Shown in pieces: positions 7,088 to 16,016 of a stretch of DNA of 64,000 bases. Under the pieces are notes generated by a model. The model was not told where the DNA came from, did not search any database, and worked only from the letters and a program-made list of their open reading frames with translations. Where the stretch lies: contig NZ_NUNF01000007.1 of assembly GCF_002585305.1 (NCBI RefSeq), positions 28,718 through 92,717 on the forward strand, in the 5' to 3' direction. Both the position numbers and the translations under genes were made by a program. The first letter of the stretch is position 1, and the number at the start of each line of letters is the position of its first letter. The DNA comes from Bacillus sp. AFS037270. Lineage in GTDB: Bacteria > Bacillota > Bacilli > Bacillales_B > DSM-18226.

Positions 7088-9415
7088 ATGAACCGGCCAA
7101 TAAAAGATGATTCTTATCAAATAAGTATACAAAACATTGAATATTACTCACACCATATCCGTTTAGGAATTGAGATTCTTCTTGTTATAAGGGGAGAAAT
7201 TGAGGTTACGGTCAATCAACATTCCTTCCAATTAGCCGAAAATGATCTTCTGCTTATTAATGCCAATGATATACGCTCTATTAAGGGGAATAAGGAGAAT
7301 GTGGTCTTATCGTTACAAATCCCCTTGGATCTAATCGAGCCGCATTATCCGAATATTCATGAGTGCTATTTTAACTGCAATTCATCCAAAGAGGGTAACG
7401 GGCTGTATCTGCTTTTTGATCAAATTCGCCAACTAATGGCGAAAATTTTGATTGCCTATTATCAAAAGCAGGATGGAAGTGAGATCGAGATTAACGGACT
7501 GATTTTTCAGTTAGTTACACTGTTGATTCGAAATTTTAAAACAACACACCTCGGGAGTCATCAATTCACCGAAATGAAGGATGAAAGAATTAGAGAGCTC
7601 CTGGCTTTTATCGAAAGAAACTATCGCAAACCGATATCATTGGAGGAAATCGCCAAGCAGCAATATTTGTCTCTTTATTATTTATCGCGTTATTTCAAGC
7701 AGGAAGTTGGGGTTAGTTTCTCCCAATATGTCAAAAATGTCCGTTTGAAATCAGCGGTTCATGAGCTCCTGTATACCGACCATAACATTCTTCAGATCTC
7801 GCTGAATAATGGTTTTCCCAATGTGAAGGCGTTTAATAAGGCTTTTAAAGAAATGTACCAGCAAACGCCTACTGAATATCGCAGCCTTCATAAAGTGGAA
7901 CCGATGGATGTCGAGGAAATGAAACATGAAACGGAACAATATACTTTACTGCAATCGCCTAATTTTTTAATGGAAATCAGCAAATATATTTCAGGAAATG
8001 AGAAGAGCACTACGCTGATGGAACCGGCTGCTTCAGCCATATATGTGGGCCTGCCGCAGGAGCCCATTTTTATCAAAGAAAAAGCGTTAAAGGTACTGGT
8101 GATTGGGCAGCTGGAATATGCTTTGCATGAAGAGGTGCAGGCAGACTTAAAGTTAATTCAAGAGGAACTTGGATTTGACTATATCTATTTTACGAACCTT
8201 TTTTCGGACAGCTTTGCGATGACAACGCCCCTCTATCAAATCGGGGGGCAATTTTATCAGATGGATGCCTTGTTCACCCGCTTTCAGCAATTAGGGTTGG
8301 TTCCTTTCATTCGCGTAGAAGTTGAAAAGGAAGTGGAAAGCAGCTCTGAATATCTTAAAAAGCTTGATGAATTCTTACAGCACAGTCTTAGTTATTTTGG
8401 CAGTGCCTTTGTAGGCAAATGGCGGTTTGAATTGGTTTTCTCGGAATGGGGTGAAACAGCAAAGAGCTTTTATCAAGATTTTTATCAAACTGTTAAAAAG
8501 TGGGCTTCTGCCTCAAAAGTGGGTCTTCATGTGCCGTTTTCTTTAGGAAATGCTATACCCGGTCCTGCTGATGACTTTTTAAACCAAATTTCCGATCGTT
8601 GCGAGCTGGTCTGCTTCACCTGCAATCCGAATGAAGAAGTGGATTTTACCGATATGGATAATCTTACTTTTGAAGGAGTAAAAAATTATGTAAAGAAAGC
8701 TTGCAGCAGATTAAAGGAATGCTTATCGTCTGCGGGTTTGGAGGAGATTCCGATTTTTCTTACGGATTGGAATACGCTATATGGAAATACGATGGATTTA
8801 AGCGGCACCTTTTTCCGTTCAGCCCTTATTTTTAAAGAAATGCTGGATGCGATGAAGGAACTTTCCGGTTTGGGGTTTTGGATTGATACCCACTCGCTGG
8901 AAAGAAATAATCTGGATCAAGACCATATTGCCATGAATGGAATTGCCCTTCTTTATTATTATCAAATTAAACGCCCTGCTTATTTTAATTTCCAACTGAT
9001 GGAAAAAATGGTCCTAAGGATTTTAGCTGAAGGTGAGGATTTTGTCATGGCAATGGGGGAAAGCGGCTATCAATTGGCCGTTTATAACCCCTCCTATATC
9101 AATCCTTCTTATTCGGTCGAGAGCTTCTTTTTGCAATCCATCACAAAGGAAAAGAAAGTCGTGATTTCGGGTCTGCCGCCTGGACGTTACCAAATTCGCA
9201 AGCACATTCTTGATCAAAATAACGGCGAATTTTATATTAACTGGATAAATTTGCAGCATCAGGATATTTACGACCAGGAGGTCATTTCTTTTATCAAGCA
9301 GGGAACCCGCCCTGATCTGCAAATTTATGAGGAAAAAGTGGAAGCAGAGCTTTATTTACAATCCACCCTGACCTTTAACGCTTTTCATCTCTTTGAAATT
9401 AAGCCATTAAGTTAA
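7088..9415 (+). CDS. AraC-family regulator fused to a degenerate GH39-like domain
   Basis: A 775-aa protein. ATG at 7088 is eight bases after GAGGTGA; the ATG at 7082 is too close. Residues 1-150 form a cupin sensor, 165-270 two AraC helix-turn-helix motifs (SLEEIAKQQYLSLYYLSRYF; GFPNVKAFNKAFKEMYQQTP), and about 335-775 a domain like GH39 beta-xylosidases. The GH39 acid/base motif NEP is replaced by SEW (FSEWGE), and the nucleophile motif TEW/TEF by TDW (FLTDWNT). It is therefore probably a sugar-binding pseudoenzyme that senses a glycan or xyloside. AraC-GH39 fusions are known in Firmicutes. A terminator overlaps its stop; its targets are not obvious, the PQQ gene and kbl being its neighbours. 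Confidence 0.85.
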   Translation: MNRPIKDDSYQISIQNIEYYSHHIRLGIEILLVIRGEIEVTVNQHSFQLAENDLLLINANDIRSIKGNKENVVLSLQIPLDLIEPHYPNIHECYFNCNSSKEGNGLYLLFDQIRQLMAKILIAYYQKQDGSEIEINGLIFQLVTLLIRNFKTTHLGSHQFTEMKDERIRELLAFIERNYRKPISLEEIAKQQYLSLYYLSRYFKQEVGVSFSQYVKNVRLKSAVHELLYTDHNILQISLNNGFPNVKAFNKAFKEMYQQTPTEYRSLHKVEPMDVEEMKHETEQYTLLQSPNFLMEISKYISGNEKSTTLMEPAASAIYVGLPQEPIFIKEKALKVLVIGQLEYALHEEVQADLKLIQEELGFDYIYFTNLFSDSFAMTTPLYQIGGQFYQMDALFTRFQQLGLVPFIRVEVEKEVESSSEYLKKLDEFLQHSLSYFGSAFVGKWRFELVFSEWGETAKSFYQDFYQTVKKWASASKVGLHVPFSLGNAIPGPADDFLNQISDRCELVCFTCNPNEEVDFTDMDNLTFEGVKNYVKKACSRLKECLSSAGLEEIPIFLTDWNTLYGNTMDLSGTFFRSALIFKEMLDAMKELSGLGFWIDTHSLERNNLDQDHIAMNGIALLYYYQIKRPAYFNFQLMEKMVLRILAEGEDFVMAMGESGYQLAVYNPSYINPSYSVESFFLQSITKEKKVVISGLPPGRYQIRKHILDQNNGEFYINWINLQHQDIYDQEVISFIKQGTRPDLQIYEEKVEAELYLQSTLTFNAFHLFEIKPLS

Positions 9416-9434
9416 AACTTAATGGTCTTTTTTT
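9404..9434 (+). terminator. terminator of the AraC-GH39 gene
   Basis: CCATTAAG / CTTAATGG followed by TCTTTTTTT; the stem includes the stop codon. Confidence 0.8.
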
Positions 9435-9535
9435 GTGGTTGAATGTGACGAAAATGTGAAGGAGGGCAAATATGGGTGATACATACAACAAAGATGGGAA
9501 TGTAAATCGACAAAAAACGATATAAACTAGGTACA

Positions 9536-9549
9536 TGAAAACGTTTTCA
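9536..9549 (+). promoter_or_regulatory. CcpA cre site upstream of kbl
   Basis: TGAAAACGTTTTCA is a fully symmetrical match to the cre consensus TGWAANCGNTNWCA, 70 bases before the kbl start. It implies carbon catabolite repression of the threonine/serine operon. Confidence 0.75.
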
Positions 9550-9618
9550 ATTTAACTCTTCTTAATCGAGAATAGAAAGAAATTTTCACTGAAAAGTTAA
9601 TCGATGGAGGTTTATACG

Positions 9619-10809
9619 ATGTCAAGAAAAGTTTTAGAAGAGATATTAACTCCCCAGCTGCAAGAGCTGCATGAGAAAGGGCTATATAACGTCATTGATA
9701 CAGTAGAGGGACCTAATGGCCCAATCGTGACAATCAATGGCAAAGAAGTCATCAATATGTCGTCCAACAATTACCTTGGATTAGCAAACAATGAAAGATT
9801 AATCCAAAAGGCGAACGAAGCCACAAAACAGTATGGTGTGGGTGCTGGTGCCGTTCGGACAATCAACGGAACGATGACCATTCATAATGAATTGGAAAAA
9901 AGGATTGCCGAATTTAAGCATACGGAAGCGGCGATTGCGTTCCAGTCAGGATTTAATTGCAATATGGGCGCAATCTCGGCAGTCATGACGAAGAAGGACG
10001 CGATTATTTCCGATGAATTGAATCACGCCTCGATTATTGATGGCTGCCGTTTGTCCGGAGCAAAAATCCTTCGGGTCAAGCATCAGGACATGGATGATTT
10101 AAGGCGGGTTGCAAAAGAAGCAGTCGAAAGCGGCGCTTATGAAAAAATTATGTATATTACCGATGGTGTTTTTTCAATGGATGGGGATGTGGGAAAGCTT
10201 CCGGAAATCGTGGAAATCGCCGAAGAATATGGCTTGCTTACATATGTTGATGACGCACATGGATCAGGCGTTATGGGCAATGGGGCCGGCACGGTTAAAC
10301 ATTTTGGACTTTCCGATCAAATTGATTTTCAAATTGGAACGCTTTCCAAGGCCATTGGTGTCGTGGGCGGCTATGTGGCCGGTACCCAGCAATTGATTGA
10401 TTGGTTAAAAGTGCGCGCCCGTCCATTTTTATTTTCAACATCGCTTACACCAGGAGCTGCTGCTGCCTGCATTGAAGCTATTAACATCATGACGGAATCA
10501 ACGGAGAGAGTCGATCAGCTATGGGAAAATGGCCGCTATTTAAAAGAAGGCTTGAAAAACTTAGGGTTTGATATTGGCCACTCAGAAACACCGATTACGC
10601 CATGTATTATCGGAGAAGAAACATTAACGCAGCAATTTTCCCGCCGTCTAATGGAAGAGGGAGTTTACGCCAAAGCCATCACCTTCCCGACAGTGCCGAA
10701 GGGAACAGGCAGGGTGCGCAATATGCCGACTGCAGCCCATACAAAAGAAATGCTGGACCAAGTGCTTGCTGTATATGGAAAAGTTGGAAAAGAGCTGGGC
10801 GTCATCTAA
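9619..10809 (+). CDS. kbl: glycine C-acetyltransferase (2-amino-3-ketobutyrate CoA ligase)
   Basis: A 396-aa PLP enzyme of the alpha-oxoamine synthase family. It cleaves 2-amino-3-ketobutyrate with CoA to glycine and acetyl-CoA, the second step of threonine degradation. Visible: [10 protein letters not shown] (48-57), the cofactor-stacking region [19 protein letters not shown] (211-217) and the PLP lysine K244 in GTLSKA. The ATG at 9619 follows GGAGG by eight bases, and the length agrees with B. subtilis Kbl. It heads an operon with a threonine dehydrogenase, a permease and serine dehydratase, under a cre site. Confidence 0.95.
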   Translation: MSRKVLEEILTPQLQELHEKGLYNVIDTVEGPNGPIVTINGKEVINMSSNNYLGLANNERLIQKANEATKQYGVGAGAVRTINGTMTIHNELEKRIAEFKHTEAAIAFQSGFNCNMGAISAVMTKKDAIISDELNHASIIDGCRLSGAKILRVKHQDMDDLRRVAKEAVESGAYEKIMYITDGVFSMDGDVGKLPEIVEIAEEYGLLTYVDDAHGSGVMGNGAGTVKHFGLSDQIDFQIGTLSKAIGVVGGYVAGTQQLIDWLKVRARPFLFSTSLTPGAAAACIEAINIMTESTERVDQLWENGRYLKEGLKNLGFDIGHSETPITPCIIGEETLTQQFSRRLMEEGVYAKAITFPTVPKGTGRVRNMPTAAHTKEMLDQVLAVYGKVGKELGVI

Positions 10810-10821
10810 GTTTAGAAGATA

Positions 10822-10863
10822 AACAGGGGAGGGCCCCGTTTCCGGAATAGGACCCTCCCTGTT
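10822..10863 (+). other. intercistronic hairpin
   Basis: AACAGGGGAGGG / CCCTCCCTGTT stem between kbl and the threonine dehydrogenase gene, with no T-run. Probably a processing or stability element rather than a full terminator. Confidence 0.55.
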
Positions 10864-10919
10864 ACAACTTGATACCATGTGTTCATTATATAAGGGAAAT
10901 ACTCAGGAGGTTGTTTACG

Positions 10920-11897
10920 GTGAAAAAAATTCTTGTGACTGGAAGCTTAGGTCAAATCGGTTCAGAGTTAACGTTGAGACTTAGGGAACTTTACGGAGAG
11001 AAAAATGTCCTTGCCACTGATATCCGCCATGTTGATGGGAACCCAGTGGTGGAAAATGGTTTATTTGATACATTGGATGTGCTGGATGGAGAGAAAATGC
11101 AGAAGTTGGTCAATGACTATCACATTGATACGATTATCCATTTGGCAGCGCTGCTATCGGCCACAGCCGAGAAAAAACCGCTGCTAGCCTGGAATTTAAA
11201 TATGGGCGGATTGGTAAATGCACTCGAGGTGGCGCGGAATTCCAATGCACAGTTCTTTACACCAAGCTCGATTGGCGCTTTTGGTCTATCTACGCCAAAA
11301 GACAATACGCCCCAGGATACAATCCAACGGCCAAACACGATGTACGGTGTCACCAAAGTCAGCGCCGAATTGCTATGTGACTATTATTTTGCAAAATTTG
11401 GCGTCGATACCCGAGGCGTCCGCTTCCCTGGATTGATTTCCTACAATACACTACCGGGCGGAGGAACGACAGACTATGCGGTTGATATCTACTATGAAGC
11501 ATTAAAGAACAAAAAATATACGTCCTATATTGCGCAAGGCACTTACATGGATATGATGTATATTCCAGATGCGATTGATTCGATTATCAAACTAATGGAA
11601 GCGGATTCATCGAGATTAAAACATCGAAATGCCTTTAATATTACAGCGATGAGCTTTGAACCTGAAGAAATTGCTGCTTCCATCAGGAAATTTATACCGG
11701 AATTTACGATGGATTATCAAGTGGATCCAGTCCGGCAGCAGATTGCCGACTCTTGGCCAAACTCCATTGATGCGACCGCTGCCAAAGAGGAATGGGAATT
11801 TAATCCGCGGTACGATTTAGACCGTATGACAAAATCAATGCTCGAAAACTTAGCCAAAAAATTGGACATTCCAATTGGGGAACCTATATTGGTTTAA
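10920..11897 (+). CDS. L-threonine 3-dehydrogenase, short-chain (epimerase-like) type
   Basis: A 325-aa NAD-dependent extended SDR. GTG at 10920 is chosen because AGGAGG lies nine bases before it. Rossmann motif [10 protein letters not shown] (7-16), IIHLAALLS (72-80), catalytic PSS and YxxxK (Y142, K146), and the FPGLISY segment are those of epimerase-type threonine dehydrogenases, not of the zinc MDR-type Tdh of E. coli and B. subtilis. It would oxidise threonine to 2-amino-3-ketobutyrate for Kbl, its upstream neighbour. A UDP-sugar epimerase is the alternative, but the adjacency to kbl makes the dehydrogenase call firm. Confidence 0.88.
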   Translation: MKKILVTGSLGQIGSELTLRLRELYGEKNVLATDIRHVDGNPVVENGLFDTLDVLDGEKMQKLVNDYHIDTIIHLAALLSATAEKKPLLAWNLNMGGLVNALEVARNSNAQFFTPSSIGAFGLSTPKDNTPQDTIQRPNTMYGVTKVSAELLCDYYFAKFGVDTRGVRFPGLISYNTLPGGGTTDYAVDIYYEALKNKKYTSYIAQGTYMDMMYIPDAIDSIIKLMEADSSRLKHRNAFNITAMSFEPEEIAASIRKFIPEFTMDYQVDPVRQQIADSWPNSIDATAAKEEWEFNPRYDLDRMTKSMLENLAKKLDIPIGEPILV

Positions 11898-11957
11898 AGG
11901 AAAGAATAACATCAAGAAGAAAGGGTTTAAAAAATACAAGGGGAAAGAGGGAAGTTT

Positions 11958-13361
11958 ATGTCAAAAAACCAGGAATTAAAGCGTGGGCTTAAGTCGCGTC
12001 ATATTCAAATGATTGCTTTGGGTGGTACGATCGGGGTTGGTTTATTTATGGGTTCGACCAGTACAATTAAATGGACGGGTCCATCGGTTATGATTGCCTA
12101 TGCAGTTGCCGGCCTCTTCTTATTTTTCATCATGCGCTCGATGGGGGAAATGCTTTATTTGGAACCAACCACCGGTTCATTTGCTGACCTCGGCAATAAA
12201 TATATCCATCCTTTGGCTGGCTATTTGACAGCTTGGAGCTATTGGTTCCAATGGATCACTGTCGGCATGTCGGAAATCATTGCGGTTGGTGCGTATATGC
12301 ATTATTGGTTCCCACATCTGCCAACATGGGTCCCTGGGGTGGTCGCGATGGTGATTCTGGGCGTTGCCAACATGATTTCGGTTAAAAACTTTGGTGAATT
12401 TGAATTCTGGTTCTCATTAATTAAAGTGTTAACGATTGTCTTCATGATTATTGCTGGTATTGGCATTATTCTCTTTGGGTTCGGAAATGGCGGCCATGCA
12501 ATTGGATTTTCAAACATCTGGAAAAATGGCGGCTTTTTCACTGGGGGATTTAAAGGTTTCTTCTTTGCTCTTTCCATCGTTATCGGTGCTTATCAAGGGG
12601 TGGAACTAATAGGGATGACGGCTGGAGAGGCAGAAAATCCGCAAAAAACAATTACACATGCTGTGAAAACCACCGTTTGGCGTATTTTAATTTTCTATAT
12701 TGGTGCTATCTTTGTAATTGTAACCGTTTATCCTTGGAACCAGCTCAATCAAGTTGGCAGCCCATTCGTATCGGTTTTTGCTAAAATTGGAATAACGGCT
12801 GCAGCTGGTATTATCAACTTTGTCGTCATTACGGCAGCAATGAGCGGCTGTAACAGCGGCATCTTCAGCGCCACACGAATGCTTTACGCATTGGCGAAAA
12901 ATGGACAGGCACCAAAGATTTTTGCCAAATTATCGGAAAATAAAGTTCCTGTTTATTCAACCATAACGGTTTTAATAGGTTTGGCTATTGGTGTTGTGTT
13001 AAGCTATGTTGCACCGCCATCCATCTTTGTGTATGTTTACAGTGCGAGTGTACTTCCAGGAATGATTCCATGGTTTGTACTGCTCATCAGTGAAATCAAA
13101 TTTAGAAAAGTAAACGCTGGTGCAATGGAAAAACATCCATTTAAAATGCCTCTTACACCGTACAGCAACTACGCTACCATTGTATTTTTACTGGTCGTCC
13201 TTGTCGGTATGGCGATCAATCCAAGCACGCGCATCCCGTTAATCGCGGGAATTGGATTCCTTGCCATTATGACAGCCATTTTCTATCTGTTAAAAATGGA
13301 AAAACGCGTACCGTTAGACGAGGCCGAAAACGAAAAAGGCACAAAAACGAAAGCAGTATAA
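11958..13361 (+). CDS. amino acid permease, APC family (YbxG-like; threonine/serine inferred)
   Basis: A 467-aa transporter with about 12 membrane spans. The start RGLKSRHIQMIALGGTIGVG is the APC substrate-binding signature (GGTIGVGLF), and it resembles B. subtilis YbxG. It lies between a threonine dehydrogenase and a serine dehydratase gene in the same direction, so uptake of threonine and/or serine is inferred. A close paralogue lies at 30767-32146. GGGAAAGAGGGAAG precedes the ATG. Confidence 0.88.
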   Translation: MSKNQELKRGLKSRHIQMIALGGTIGVGLFMGSTSTIKWTGPSVMIAYAVAGLFLFFIMRSMGEMLYLEPTTGSFADLGNKYIHPLAGYLTAWSYWFQWITVGMSEIIAVGAYMHYWFPHLPTWVPGVVAMVILGVANMISVKNFGEFEFWFSLIKVLTIVFMIIAGIGIILFGFGNGGHAIGFSNIWKNGGFFTGGFKGFFFALSIVIGAYQGVELIGMTAGEAENPQKTITHAVKTTVWRILIFYIGAIFVIVTVYPWNQLNQVGSPFVSVFAKIGITAAAGIINFVVITAAMSGCNSGIFSATRMLYALAKNGQAPKIFAKLSENKVPVYSTITVLIGLAIGVVLSYVAPPSIFVYVYSASVLPGMIPWFVLLISEIKFRKVNAGAMEKHPFKMPLTPYSNYATIVFLLVVLVGMAINPSTRIPLIAGIGFLAIMTAIFYLLKMEKRVPLDEAENEKGTKTKAV

Positions 13362-13391
13362 TATAAAGAAAACAAAGGATGAAACAGGGGG

Positions 13392-13430
13392 GACGGTTCT
13401 AATGCTTCATGCATGGGGACCGTCTTTTTT
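13392..13430 (+). terminator. terminator/attenuator before the serine dehydratase gene
   Basis: GACGGT / ACCGTC with a TTTTTT tail, ending 14 bases before the next start codon. It could lower read-through into the serine dehydratase gene. Confidence 0.65.
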
Positions 13431-13444
13431 GAGGGAGTGATACT

Positions 13445-15007
13445 ATGTCTTTCACGAGTTTAAGAGAAGTAATTGAACTAGCTAAGCAGCAAAATATAAC
13501 GATTGCGGAATTAATGATCCAAACTGAAATACAGCAAAAGAGCATTCCACGGGAAGCGATTATCGAAAAAATGGCCGAGCAATTTAAGGTAATGGAAGAG
13601 GCTGTCCTTAGGGGGACGAAAAGTGCTGTCATGTCCCGTACCGGCTTGACCGGCGGCGATGGGTACCGACTTCACCAATATGCCGAAAATGGAAAATCCT
13701 TTATCAATCCCGTGACATTAAATGCCGCAGCCAATGCACTGGCCGTATCAGAGGTCAATGCGACAATGGGGCGGATTGTGGCGACACCGACTGCAGGCTC
13801 AGCGGGAATCTTGCCGGCAGTACTTGTACACGCTCTGGACAGCGGAAAATTCCAACGGGAGCGGATTGTACTGTCCATGTTCACTGCCTCTGCTCTTGGC
13901 TTGGTGATTGCCAATAAAGCTTCCATATCAGGGGCAGCCGGCGGATGCCAGGCGGAAATAGGCTCAGCAACCGCGATGGCCGCCGGCACTTTAGTTGAGC
14001 TTGCCGGCGGCACTCCAGAGCAGGTAGGAAATGCCATCGGAATAGCTTTAAAAAATTCACTGGGACTAGTTTGTGATCCGGTCGCCGGGCTGGTGGAAAT
14101 TCCATGTATCCTTCGGAACGGATTACACGCGATTACCGCCCAGGCTGCGGCAGATATGGCGTTAGCAGGGGTGGTCAGCATCATTCCGCCGGATGAGGTA
14201 ATCCATGTGATGCATGAAGTCGGGCAGCAAATGCCTGAATCGCTAAGGGAAACCGGGATTGGCGGTCTGGCAGGCACCCCGACAGGTCAAAAATTGAAGG
14301 AGCAGATTTTCAGCGAAAAGACAAGTGGCTGCGGACCGGCCAAATATCAAAGCGCCTATGAGATTATCGGCCCCGTCATGGTCGGGCCATCAAGTTCACA
14401 TACAGCAGGTGCTGTCCGCATTGGCAACATAGCCTGTCAGCTGTTAAACGAAAAACCATTATTTGCAAAGTTCTCCCTGATGGGTTCCTTTGCTGAAACT
14501 TATCAAGGCCATGGCACAGATTTAGCATTATTAGCAGGGGCTCTTGGGTTAACAACAATGGATGAAGGCATTCCACGTGCGAAATCCATTGCCGAAGAAA
14601 ATGGCTTACAATACGAGTTTACGAAACGGGTGCTTGGAAGTTACCACCCGAATACGGTGCTAGTAGAATTATCAGGTGCAACGCGAACTGTAAAGGTATT
14701 GGCAAGTTCCTTAGGCGGTGGCAAAGTGGAAGTTCAAGAATTGGATGATTACCCATTAAAATTTTCCGGAGACCGACCAACACTTGTAATCCGCCATACC
14801 GATCGAAAGGGGGTTATTGCCGAGCTATCGGGATCTCTTTATCAAAAAGGGTTAAATATTGCCCGTATGGCGAATGAACGTTCAAAAATCAATGGTTCGG
14901 CGATAACGATTTGTGAAATCGACAATCAGATCAAGGGAAATCTCTTAACCATATTGAAAAAAGAAATTCCCATCATTGATGAAATTTTATTAATTCAAAC
15001 TAAATAG
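13445..15007 (+). CDS. L-serine dehydratase, fused alpha and beta chains
   Basis: A 520-aa iron-sulfur L-serine ammonia-lyase (serine to pyruvate plus ammonia). Residues 1-290 are the alpha chain, with likely 4Fe-4S cysteines C168 (GGCQAE), C210 and C221 (VCDPVAGLVEIPC). Residues 305-520 are the beta chain (GPVMVGPSSSHTAGA, 309-323), ending in an ACT domain (about 445-520). B. subtilis has these as separate sdaAA and sdaAB. E. coli SdaA is fused in the opposite, beta-then-alpha, order. The linker (KTSGCGPAKYQSAYEII) is short and the frame intact, so this is a genuine fusion. It is the last gene of the threonine/serine operon. Confidence 0.9.
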   Translation: MSFTSLREVIELAKQQNITIAELMIQTEIQQKSIPREAIIEKMAEQFKVMEEAVLRGTKSAVMSRTGLTGGDGYRLHQYAENGKSFINPVTLNAAANALAVSEVNATMGRIVATPTAGSAGILPAVLVHALDSGKFQRERIVLSMFTASALGLVIANKASISGAAGGCQAEIGSATAMAAGTLVELAGGTPEQVGNAIGIALKNSLGLVCDPVAGLVEIPCILRNGLHAITAQAAADMALAGVVSIIPPDEVIHVMHEVGQQMPESLRETGIGGLAGTPTGQKLKEQIFSEKTSGCGPAKYQSAYEIIGPVMVGPSSSHTAGAVRIGNIACQLLNEKPLFAKFSLMGSFAETYQGHGTDLALLAGALGLTTMDEGIPRAKSIAEENGLQYEFTKRVLGSYHPNTVLVELSGATRTVKVLASSLGGGKVEVQELDDYPLKFSGDRPTLVIRHTDRKGVIAELSGSLYQKGLNIARMANERSKINGSAITICEIDNQIKGNLLTILKKEIPIIDEILLIQTK

Positions 15008-15116
15008 TGATCAGGGGAGGATTTCAGGTAAAATGGGAGAGAAATGCTAACATTTTGCTAACACAATGAAGTTGAAAACGTAATTTTACGTTAAAGATGT
15101 CACACCTTTTCACCTT

Positions 15117-15136
15117 ATGGGCGGCATAATGTAATC
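15117..15136 (+). repeat. short dispersed sequence, copy 2
   Basis: ATGGGCGGCATAATGTAATC, 19 of 20 identical to 3505-3524, again 20 to 35 bases before a terminator. Confidence 0.5.
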
Positions 15137-15156
15137 CTTTCGCGAAAAACTGTTTA

Positions 15157-15188
15157 AGGGTTGGAGACTAAGTCTCCAACCCTTTTTT
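15157..15188 (+). terminator. terminator of the threonine/serine operon
   Basis: GGGTTGGAGACT / AGTCTCCAACCC followed by TTTTTTA, 150 bases after the serine dehydratase stop. Confidence 0.9.
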
Positions 15189-15229
15189 ATGGAATAATCA
15201 CAGGTCTAGCCTTTTTTCGAAGTTAGGAA

Positions 15230-15430
15230 TACTTTCTGGAGCTTTCTGATTTTAGTTTGGGTGCGGGAGCTATTGGCTTGTTTTTGTATTCTATCAGTTT
15301 TGAACATGGTCAGTCCCATTGGAGTTTTATGGCTGTAGAATACCTTGTATATTCCGGAATTTTGGCATCTGCATTGGCTTTTGTTATATGGTCTCATATT
15401 CTTTCTAAGATGGAAGCCAGCAAAGTAGAA
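15230..15430 (+). pseudogene. EamA (DMT) transporter remnant
   Basis: The open frame reads FLYSISFEHGQSHW and then YSGILASALAFVIWSHILSK, the last-but-one helix of an EamA family permease. It stops matching after SKMEAS, where these proteins continue into the final helix. Both ends are missing. It converges on a second remnant on the opposite strand. Confidence 0.65.
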
Positions 15431-15454
15431 AGGAGGTCCCCTTCCTATCCTTGC

Positions 15455-15774
15455 TTAATTATTTAAGAGCATGTTATCTAAATATTCCTTACTTGCTTCA
15501 ACATTTCTAGAAACCTTCATTTCTCTGATTTCGTCTTTTTTCAACTTTTCTAAAGATTTTCCCATGATATATTGTTCTTTCACTTGAGGTATTACCACAA
15601 CGCCATCGGCCCCACAATAATGTCCCCTGGATTGACCGCAGTAACTCTACACTTGCTACCTGCCTGGAGCAAACTCGGTTCATTGATAAACAGGATTCGG
15701 TTGAAGTCAAGGTTATCTATGGAACGGTCGGAAGGCCTGAATACCAGCATGAATATAACAGATTTAAAGAGCAA
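15455..15774 (-). pseudogene. frameshifted RraA-family remnant
   Basis: One minus-strand frame gives RVTAVNPGDIIVGP, and a neighbouring frame continues ADGVVVIPQVKEQYIMGK to a TAA at 15455. Together they make the RraA-like/HMG-aldolase signature VxPGDIIVGDxDGVVVIP, broken by a frameshift near 15610 and lacking its N-terminal half. RraA-like proteins include 4-hydroxy-4-methyl-2-oxoglutarate aldolases and oxaloacetate decarboxylases. The neighbouring kdgT hints at an old sugar-acid locus. Confidence 0.7.
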
Positions 15775-15791
15775 TTAATAAAAAACTTTAT

Positions 15792-15823
15792 GTAAGCAGT
15801 TACGGCAGCTGCTTACTTTTTTT
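15792..15823 (+). terminator. rho-independent terminator
   Basis: GTAAGCAG / CTGCTTAC followed by TTTTTTT. The rest of 15008-16016 is gene remnants and the kdgT leader. Confidence 0.8.
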
Positions 15824-15858
15824 ATTTACAAAAAAAATTATTAAACTTTCATAATCTA

Positions 15859-15873
15859 TGAAAACGGTTTACA
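15859..15873. promoter_or_regulatory. candidate LacI-family operator upstream of kdgT
   Basis: TGAAAACGGTTTACA is an odd-length palindrome (TGWAAACNGTTTWCA) about 145 bases before kdgT, typical of LacI/KdgR-type operators. AGAAAGCGCT at 15891 may be a weaker second site. Confidence 0.5.
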
Positions 15874-15916
15874 TGGGAATATGATAACAAAGAAAGCGCT
15901 ATTCATTTTAATTTAA

Positions 15917-15982
15917 CATCTAGAAAGAGTAGCTGCAAATGTAGCAGAAAAAATCTTAAAAGCAGCTAAAAAAACTAGATAG
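15917..15982 (+). pseudogene. 20-codon C-terminal remnant before kdgT
   Basis: Open frame LERVAANVAEKILKAAKKTR ends at a TAG 34 bases before kdgT, as an upstream operon partner would. Only the tail is left, so the parent cannot be named. Confidence 0.3.
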
Positions 15983-16016
15983 CAAGATTATAAAAATGAT
16001 TTTAGGAGGATTAAAA

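Noticed and set aside
13672..14277. 201-codon minus-strand frame inside the serine dehydratase gene
   Set aside because: Opposite-strand shadow of a highly conserved enzyme, with a proline/serine-rich nonsense composition.
15507..15778. Overlapping plus and minus frames other than the RraA frame
   Set aside because: They mirror the decayed RraA gene; only the minus-strand pair of frames gives a family signature.
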